Shown: positions 10,310 through 14,269 of the stretch, piece by piece | Numbering within the stretch: position 1 is the first letter of the stretch | Layout: every line of letters begins with the position of its first letter | From: Xanthobacteraceae bacterium | GTDB lineage: Bacteria > Pseudomonadota > Alphaproteobacteria > Rhizobiales > Xanthobacteraceae | Assembly (NCBI GenBank): GCA_030039655.1 | Contig: JASHVC010000153.1 | Span: 1-14,269, forward strand | Direction of reading: 5' to 3' | Length of the DNA: 14,269 bases | Notes under the pieces: model-generated | Database searches by the model: none | Seen by the model: the letters and a program-made list of their open reading frames with translations, nothing else | Told to the model about the DNA's origin: nothing | Position numbers and translations under genes: made by a program

Positions 10310-10996
10310 ATGGAGGTCATCGTCTTCGCGTCGCGCAAGGGCGGCTCGGGGAAGAGCACGTTGACTGCCCATATCGCCGCGCACGTGCACAAGCCGTCGC
10401 GGCCGTGCCTGCTCATCGATGCCGACCCCCAGGGCTCGCTCGCGCTGTGGCACAAATTGCGCGCGGCAGCCGGCGAGGCTGACGACCTGCCGATCAAGTC
10501 CGCGCAGCGCCACATCGCCGACGTGGTCAAGCAGGCCAAAGCCGACGGTGTAGAGTGGGTCTTCATCGACACGCCGCCGAACATGTCGGCGAGCGTCACC
10601 GACGCTATCGGTACCGCGACCCTTGTGGTCATTCCGTGCCGGCCGGGCGTGTTCGATCTCGACGCCGTCAAGCAGACCATCGAGTGCGCCCGCGAGGCGC
10701 GCAAGCCATACGCAGTGATCATCAATGCCGCGCCGCCGAAGCGCCAGGAAGTGGAATCACCCACGGTCACTCATGCCCGTGAAATTCTCGGCGCGCTGCA
10801 GATTCCTGTCTGGGGCGGTCAAATCACCCAGCGCGCCAACTTTTCTGCGGCGCTCGCCGAAGGCGAGGGCGCCAAGGAATACGATTCCAGCTCCACGGCG
10901 GCGGCCGAAATCGCGCGCCTGTGGGTCGCCATCGAGAAATCGGTGAAGGCGATCCACGGCGCGCGCGAAGGCGGCATGCACCGCGTCGCGGCCTAA
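10310..10996 (+). CDS. Orphan ParA/MinD-type ATPase
   Basis: A 228-residue ATPase of the ParA family (deviant Walker A), of the compact type without an N-terminal DNA-binding domain. Visible motifs are RKGGSGKST at 9-17 (signature Lys10 and P-loop Lys15), LLIDADPQGS with Asp37 and Asp39 (Walker A'), and VFIDTPPN with Asp87 (Walker B). Such proteins use ATP-dependent dimerisation to position plasmids, chromosomes or protein cargo; VirC1-like and orphan chromosomal ParAs are the closest sort by eye. No parB, parS-like cluster or obvious cargo gene is next to it, so the partner is unknown. ATG 10310 has GGGG 7 bases upstream; a TTG at 10295 would add five residues. It points toward the GlcG-family gene, with a strong palindrome between the convergent ends. 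Confidence 0.9.
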   Translation: MEVIVFASRKGGSGKSTLTAHIAAHVHKPSRPCLLIDADPQGSLALWHKLRAAAGEADDLPIKSAQRHIADVVKQAKADGVEWVFIDTPPNMSASVTDAIGTATLVVIPCRPGVFDLDAVKQTIECAREARKPYAVIINAAPPKRQEVESPTVTHAREILGALQIPVWGGQITQRANFSAALAEGEGAKEYDSSSTAAAEIARLWVAIEKSVKAIHGAREGGMHRVAA

Positions 10997-11011
10997 CGGC
11001 AACCACTGAGC

Positions 11012-11042
11012 CGTCATGGCCGCGACAAGCGCGGGCATGACG
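11012..11042. terminator. Palindromic repeat / bidirectional terminator between convergent genes
   Basis: CGTCATGGCCGCG (11012-11024), loop ACAAG, then CGCGGGCATGACG (11030-11042) form a 13-bp stem with a single mismatch, between the ParA-like gene (+, ends 10996) and the GlcG-family gene (-, ends 11062). The CGTCATGGCC core resembles a dispersed palindromic repeat of Bradyrhizobium-type genomes. The position fits a two-way transcription stop, but there is no U-tract. Confidence 0.6.
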
Positions 11043-11061
11043 ACGTAAGAATTTGCGATGC

Positions 11062-11559
11062 TCACTTCAGTTGATCGGCCACCTTGGCGAGGCCGGCATT
11101 GACGCATTCCTCGTCCACGCCGGGCGAACCCGATACGCCGACGCCGCCGATGACTTCGTTTCCGGCCTTGATCGGCACGCCGCCCGGATTGGGAATGATG
11201 CTCGGCAGCATCACCTGGGCGCGAACCACCGGATTACCGTCATTCCATTTCTTGGCGTACTCGGTCGTGGTTTGTTTGAACGTCATCGCCGTGTAGGCCT
11301 TGCGGCGCGCGTTCTCCATGGTGTGCGGGCCGGTGTTGTCGCCGCGCATGGCGATCAGCGTCTCGCCGTCGCGATCGACCACCACGGCGGATGTGCCGTA
11401 GCCCTTTTCCTTGCAGGCGGCGATAGCGCCTTCCGCGATGGTCTTGGCGATGTCGTAGGAGAGATCCTTGTGCACGAGCAATTGCGCGCCGGCCGGGGCG
11501 GCCGGAATCGCAAGCAAGCAGACAACGGCAGCGAAGCCTAAGCGTTGAAGGTGCGGCAT
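11062..11559 (-). CDS. Exported GlcG/HbpS-family (DUF336) protein
   Basis: A 165-residue protein of the GlcG/HbpS fold, which in studied members binds haem or stabilises partner proteins. It has a Sec signal peptide (MPHLQRLGFAAVVCLLAIPA, AGA cleavage after residue 25), so it acts in the periplasm. Family marks are LSYDIAKTIAEGAIAACKEKGY, VVVDRDGETLIAMRGDN, ENARRKAYTA, the PGGVPIK segment and the glycine-rich VIGGVGVSGSPGVDEECVNAGL near the C-terminus, the usual GxxGVSG...D..CA..G signature. The start is well supported: GGAGG lies 8 bases upstream of the ATG. It is 122 bases downstream of the L,D-transpeptidase gene on the same strand, with a hairpin between them. What ligand it binds cannot be read from the sequence. 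Confidence 0.9.
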   Translation of the reverse strand: MPHLQRLGFAAVVCLLAIPAAPAGAQLLVHKDLSYDIAKTIAEGAIAACKEKGYGTSAVVVDRDGETLIAMRGDNTGPHTMENARRKAYTAMTFKQTTTEYAKKWNDGNPVVRAQVMLPSIIPNPGGVPIKAGNEVIGGVGVSGSPGVDEECVNAGLAKVADQLK

Positions 11560-11587
11560 GGTCTTGGTCCTCCGATGAAGAGCGCCG

Positions 11588-11611
11588 CCTCCCCGCGGAA
11601 CGGCGGGGAGG
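11588..11611 (-). terminator. GC-rich hairpin between L,D-transpeptidase and GlcG-family genes
   Basis: CCTCCCCGC (11588-11596), loop GGAACG, GCGGGGAGG (11603-11611): a perfect 9-bp stem 71 bases beyond the transpeptidase stop and 29 bases before the GlcG-family start. It may separate the two transcripts. Without a U-run it could equally be an intergenic palindromic repeat. Confidence 0.45.
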
Positions 11612-11681
11612 AGGAGACGGAGGTTATTCTATTTCCGGGAGGCGCGCGGCAGCCAAGCGCGCGCGCTCAGTACGGTGGATA

Positions 11682-12344
11682 TTACCGGCCGTACTGCTGC
11701 TGGTAATACGGCTGCCCGCCGTAGGACTGATTGTAGGCCGGCCGCCCGTAGGCGGGCGCGGGCTGCGGCGGGAAGAAGCCGCTTTGGTTGCCGTACTGGT
11801 CATAGCCACGCTGGTTGTAGCCCGGCTGTTGCTGGCCGTAGCCGGAGTAGACGGTTTCCTGATCCGGATTGCGCCGCGCGATTTCCTGGCCGTTGCCGCC
11901 GGGGGTGCGGCCGCTGATGACCACGCTTGTGTTGGCCATGCCCTCTGCCTTCACCAGGTCGAACAGGATGGTGGCATTGGGGGGCGCCAGCCGCACGCAA
12001 CCGTGTGAAACCGGAAGCCCAAGATGCTTGACGTCGAAGAAGCCGTGGACCGCGTGTCCGCGCATGTCGAAGAAGATCGTATGCGGCATCGGCGCATTGT
12101 CCCATTCCTGAGAGTAATGGTCGGCGTCCATACGGTTCGCCTTGAACGTGCCGCTCGGCGTTTCGTAACCCGGCCGCCCGGTCGAAACCGGCCAATTGTA
12201 GCGCTCGGTGCCGTCGACCGAGACGCTCATGGTCTGGGTGCTCTTGTCGATGGCGATTACCACGTTGGCGAGCGACGGCGTGGCGAGCGGCAACGCGAAC
12301 ACCGCTGCGAAAAGCGAAGCGGGCAGAATCGTTTGAAAACGCAT
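11682..12344 (-). CDS. L,D-transpeptidase (YkuD domain) with Tyr/Gln/Gly-rich tail
   Basis: A 220-residue periplasmic enzyme of the ErfK/YbiS/YcfS/YnhG group, which makes 3-3 peptidoglycan crosslinks or attaches proteins to peptidoglycan. The signal peptide MRFQTILPASLFAAVFALPL ends at SLA (24-26). The YkuD domain spans about 27-145: VVIAIDKSTQTMSVSVDG, WPVSTGRPGYETPSGTFKA, HAVHGFF and the catalytic SHGCVRL with His114 and Cys116. After about residue 162 comes a low-complexity tail with 11 tyrosines and many Gln, Gly, Pro and Asn, which is not part of the fold. The Met at 12342-12344 is chosen because it starts a clean signal peptide and has AGG about 10 bases upstream; the start at 12377 would add 11 residues. 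Alphaproteobacteria carry many YkuD paralogues, so the precise role is open. Confidence 0.93.
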   Translation of the reverse strand: MRFQTILPASLFAAVFALPLATPSLANVVIAIDKSTQTMSVSVDGTERYNWPVSTGRPGYETPSGTFKANRMDADHYSQEWDNAPMPHTIFFDMRGHAVHGFFDVKHLGLPVSHGCVRLAPPNATILFDLVKAEGMANTSVVISGRTPGGNGQEIARRNPDQETVYSGYGQQQPGYNQRGYDQYGNQSGFFPPQPAPAYGRPAYNQSYGGQPYYQQQYGR

Positions 12345-12512
12345 GGCTGAGCACCTGATGGGAGAATCGACGAACATCTGAGCAGATGGGGAGGCCCCCG
12401 TCCATTAACAATAAGAAGCCTCATAGGCCGAATTGGTTCAAACAAACCTTCTTTGATTTCCGACTCGACATAATGATGAATGAAATGCGGCGGCATTGTT
12501 GAAAAGCCGGGC

Positions 12513-12550
12513 CTGCGCATTCACGAATACGTGGTTGCCACAATGCGCAG
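12513..12550. repeat. Nested inverted repeats upstream of the L,D-transpeptidase gene
   Basis: CTGCGCATT (12513-12521) pairs perfectly with AATGCGCAG (12542-12550). The 20 bases between contain CACG-AATA-CGTG (12522-12533) and, overlapping it, GTGG-TTG-CCAC (12531-12541). The outer 9-bp stem can enclose one or the other inner hairpin. It could be part of a small RNA or a structured site; there is no direct evidence of transcription. Confidence 0.4.
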
Positions 12551-12618
12551 AGGGTAGAGTGATGTTGAAGATTCGCCGGCTTCCTTTCCTCTCCGCTGGT
12601 GAGAAGTGCCACACGGTA

Positions 12619-12639
12619 GGGCGGGTCTTAGACCCGCCC
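12619..12639. repeat. Perfect 10-1-10 palindrome downstream of citrate synthase
   Basis: GGGCGGGTCT, T, AGACCCGCCC, followed by CTATTGGGCGG, which could pair alternatively with the CCGCCC arm. It lies 40 bases beyond the citrate synthase stop and could end that transcript. GGGCGGGTCT-type palindromes are also dispersed repeats in related genomes, so it may be both. Confidence 0.55.
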
Positions 12640-12679
12640 CTATTGGGCGGCTGCCTTGCGCCACCGAGAAAGATGACAC

Positions 12680-13810
12680 TCACGCGATCTTCGGCCCCAC
12701 ATAGGCCGACGACGGGCGGATCATGCGTCCGGTTTGCTGCTGCTCGAGCGCATGGGCGATCCAGCCGGCGCTGCGCGCAATCGCGAAGGTTGCGGTAAAC
12801 GCTTCGCGCGGGATGCCGACCGCATCGAGCAGGATTGCCGCCATGATTTCTATATTGGCGGGCAGGCGGCGGCCGGGTTTGATGCGCGCGAGCACGGCGG
12901 CGAGCCGTTCTTCAAGGTGCGCGGCGAACGCCAGGCGGCCCGCGCCGGCGCCCATCTGCCGTAACGCTGCGCGCATGGCCACGGCACGCGGGTCGTTGCT
13001 GCGGAACACGCGATGGCCGAAGCCCGCGATGCGCTCGCCGGCATTGAGTTTCTGTTCGATCCACGCGTCCAGATCGTTCGCCGCCGCGGCGGCATCGAGC
13101 GCGTCGAGCGTCGGGCCTGGCGCGCCGCCGTGCAGCGGACCCACAAATGAACACCACGCCGCAAGCATTGTGGACGCCAAGCTGGCGCGGGTCGACGCCA
13201 CGGTGCGCGCCGTGAACGTCGCCGGGCCGAGGCCGCTTTCGGCCATCACGGCGAAGTAAGTGTCGAGGGTTCTTGCTTGCGCGTCGCTCGGCGCAACGCC
13301 GTGCAGCATGCGCAGCACATCGGCGGCGACGGGTAAATTCGGATCGGGAGCAAGTGGCGTCATTCCGCCCGCCGCGCGCACGGCGGCGGGAACAAAGACC
13401 GCAAGCGCCGAAGCGATGGCGGCGGGCAAGCTATCGTCTGGCAAAAGGGCGAGACCGATGCGAATAGCGTCGTCAAGCGAACGTCCTGCCGCGATAGGTA
13501 GCCAAGCATTGATTTGTTTGAAGGCTTGTTGCCGAGCCGCGCCCAGCGCCTTGGTCATGCCGTCGCGCGTCAGATCGCGGCCGGCGAATCCCTCCCACAA
13601 CAAAGCGACGGTGCCTTCATAACCGTAGCGTTCGAAGAGCTCAGGAATCGGGTGACCACGAATCCAGAGCATTCCGCGCTCTGAATCCGCATGACTCAAA
13701 ATCGTTTCGGCGACGACGACGCCTTCCAGGCCGGGACGAACTTTTTCCTCACCCGCGACAGCGGGGGAGGGGGACCGCGCGGAGCGCGGTGGAGGGGGCG
13801 CGGAGCTCAA
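12680..13810 (-). CDS. Citrate synthase family protein (small type), 5' end altered by a repeat
   Basis: Citrate synthases condense acetyl-CoA (or propionyl-CoA) with oxaloacetate. In 376-residue numbering the catalytic histidines are His227 (GPLHGGAPGPT) and His266, inside the family signature GFGHRVFRSNDPR. FTATFAIARSAGWIAHALEQ and the C-terminal RPSSAYVG complete the small domain. The position of the canonical catalytic Asp (NVD) reads Asn-Ile-Glu, with Glu321. Homology starts only near residue 27 (PGLEGVVVAET). Residues 4-23 (APPPPRSARSPSPAVAGEEK) are translated from the inverted repeat at 13742-13800, and the only available start is TTG at 13808-13810, overlapping the DUF559 stop as TTGA. 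The original start seems lost, so the gene either uses this weak coupled start or is impaired. Citrate synthase and methylcitrate synthase cannot be separated by eye. Confidence 0.88.
   Translation of the reverse strand: MSSAPPPPRSARSPSPAVAGEEKVRPGLEGVVVAETILSHADSERGMLWIRGHPIPELFERYGYEGTVALLWEGFAGRDLTRDGMTKALGAARQQAFKQINAWLPIAAGRSLDDAIRIGLALLPDDSLPAAIASALAVFVPAAVRAAGGMTPLAPDPNLPVAADVLRMLHGVAPSDAQARTLDTYFAVMAESGLGPATFTARTVASTRASLASTMLAAWCSFVGPLHGGAPGPTLDALDAAAAANDLDAWIEQKLNAGERIAGFGHRVFRSNDPRAVAMRAALRQMGAGAGRLAFAAHLEERLAAVLARIKPGRRLPANIEIMAAILLDAVGIPREAFTATFAIARSAGWIAHALEQQQTGRMIRPSSAYVGPKIA
13742..13800 (+). repeat. Left inverted repeat flanking the DUF559 gene
   Basis: Three blocks match the reverse complement of the right repeat exactly: TTTTTCCTCACCCGCG (13742-13757), AGCGGGGGAGGGGGACCG (13760-13777) and GGTGGAGGGGGCG (13788-13800). 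Between the last two is a small hairpin, CCGCG-CGGAG-CGCGG (13775-13789). The repeat ends 6 bases from the DUF559 stop and is read in frame as the N-terminus of the citrate synthase. Confidence 0.88.
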
Positions 13811-14193
13811 GGCGCCTCAGACGCCAATCGAACGATGGCGTCTGCCGTTTCATCGACACTACGCATCAACTCACGCGCCGAAATTCGCATTACAGTGACG
13901 CCGTGCTTGTTGAGCCAGGCGTCGCGACGCTCATCGCGCGCCGGACGGTCTCCCATATCATGGCTTATTCCGTCGATCTCGACGGCAAGGTTGGCTTTCG
14001 CGCAATAGAAGTCGATGACGTACGGTCCCATTGGATGCTGACGACGGAACACAGGCTTTCCCGGCTCTCGCCAGCGTAATCTGTTCCAGAGCCGTGCTTC
14101 TGGGACTGACATGCTCCGGCGGAGCCGCTTCGCGGTTCTGATCGTTTTCTTTGGTGCTCTCATGGTCGGCGAGTCAGGCGCCCCCTCCACCAT
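13807..14193 (-). CDS. DUF559 endonuclease-like protein (Vsr/PD-(D/E)XK superfamily)
   Basis: A 128-residue protein with a complete DUF559 domain at about 20-125. It has a basic N-terminal stretch KKTIRTAKRLRR, the helix PEARLWNRLRW, the family block FRRQHPMGPYVIDFYC, AVEIDGISHD, the DERRDAWLNKHGVTVMRI segment, and a C-terminal helix. Asp61 (in VIDF), Glu72 and Asp74 (in VEIDG) are the expected metal-binding residues of the Vsr-like nuclease fold, and all are intact. The biochemical role of DUF559 is not established. The Met at 14191-14193 lies inside the right inverted repeat, so residues 2-5 (VEGA) are repeat-encoded; Met at 14161-14163 is an alternative start after the repeat. The stop TGA overlaps the citrate synthase TTG. 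No methylase, transposase or toxin partner is visible beside it within the window. Confidence 0.9.
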   Translation of the reverse strand: MVEGAPDSPTMRAPKKTIRTAKRLRRSMSVPEARLWNRLRWREPGKPVFRRQHPMGPYVIDFYCAKANLAVEIDGISHDMGDRPARDERRDAWLNKHGVTVMRISARELMRSVDETADAIVRLASEAP

Positions 14194-14251
14194 CCTTCGC
14201 GCTTCGCGCTGCGGACGGTCCCCCTCCCCCGCTCGCGCGGGTGAGGAAAAA
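14179..14251 (-). repeat. Right inverted repeat flanking the DUF559 gene
   Basis: CGCCCCCTCCACC (14179-14191), CGGTCCCCCTCCCCCGCT (14216-14233) and CGCGGGTGAGGAAAAA (14236-14251) are exact reverse complements of the three left blocks. The centre is longer than on the left (CTTCGCGCTTCGCGCT, 14194-14209) and is itself partly palindromic. No target duplication is evident outside the two repeats. Confidence 0.88.
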
Positions 14252-14269
14252 ATCTATCACTCCGCCGCG

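Larger units (their letters stand above)
12345..12679. other. 335-bp intergenic region with several inverted repeats
   Basis: No credible gene is seen on either strand. The region holds a 6-2-6 palindrome CATCTG-AG-CAGATG (12375-12388), 30 bases upstream of the transpeptidase start, which could be an operator. It also holds a nested set of repeats at 12513-12550 and a 10-1-10 palindrome at 12619-12639 near the citrate synthase stop. The part from 12400 to 12500 is AT-richer than the genes around it and probably contains the transpeptidase promoter, but no clear -35/-10 pair was found. Confidence 0.6.

Noticed and set aside
9523..10770. Minus-strand open frame of 415 codons across the methyltransferase and ParA genes
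   Set aside because: It spans two independent plus-strand genes with clear motifs and the gap between them, with no domain of its own.
12496..12798. Plus-strand 100-codon open frame in the intergenic region
   Set aside because: It runs through the palindrome and into the antisense of citrate synthase, lacks a ribosome site and has no protein-like pattern.
14257..14269. Possible 3' end of another minus-strand gene (Ala-Ala-Glu-stop) at the window edge
   Set aside because: Only 13 bases are visible. A paired citrate synthase gene upstream would fit the context but cannot be supported from this sequence.

Overview
The window is high-GC DNA (about 62-63% in most genes, counted by hand on sample lines). 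It looks like a chromosomal segment of a Hyphomicrobiales (Rhizobiales) alphaproteobacterium of the Bradyrhizobium/Xanthobacteraceae sort. The evidence is the gene order lpxC-bamD-recN-ligA that follows the cell-division cluster in these bacteria, the style of the encoded proteins (for example the LigA zinc finger), an EcfG-type stress promoter, and dispersed palindromic repeats of the CGTCATTGCGAG and CGTCATGGCC kinds.

Layout. 1-5870 (+): lpxC (5' end cut by the window), bamD, recN and ligA, covering lipid A synthesis, outer-membrane protein assembly, break repair and ligation. 5871-6340: palindromic repeats and a 51-codon DUF3309 membrane peptide on the minus strand behind a clear GGAAC-N16-CGTT promoter. 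6341-9179 (-): an M24B aminopeptidase P and prmA. 9180-9450: a divergent intergenic region with two near-consensus DnaA boxes. 9451-10996 (+): a methyltransferase with a signal peptide, then an orphan ParA-type ATPase. 11062-12344 (-): an exported GlcG/HbpS-family protein and a YkuD L,D-transpeptidase with a Tyr/Gln/Gly-rich tail. 12345-12679: 335 bp without a credible gene, holding several inverted repeats. 12680-14193 (-): a small citrate synthase and, just upstream, a DUF559 (Vsr-like) nuclease gene flanked by long inverted repeats.

Most genes are ordinary housekeeping genes. Three places stand out. First, the 5' 400 bp of ligA is about 45% GC, encodes an extra ~75-residue N-terminus and a divergent domain Ia, and switches abruptly to normal LigA sequence near 3960. 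Second, the DUF559 gene lies in a compact ~510 bp unit bounded by inverted repeats that start inside its own coding sequence at one end and six bases beyond its stop at the other. Third, that unit abuts the citrate synthase gene so closely that the repeat now supplies the first ~25 codons, with a TTG start overlapping the DUF559 stop. Smaller points are a Tat-like signal on the methyltransferase, an in-frame insert carrying an imperfect palindrome in PrmA, and a duplicated -35 element at the stress promoter.
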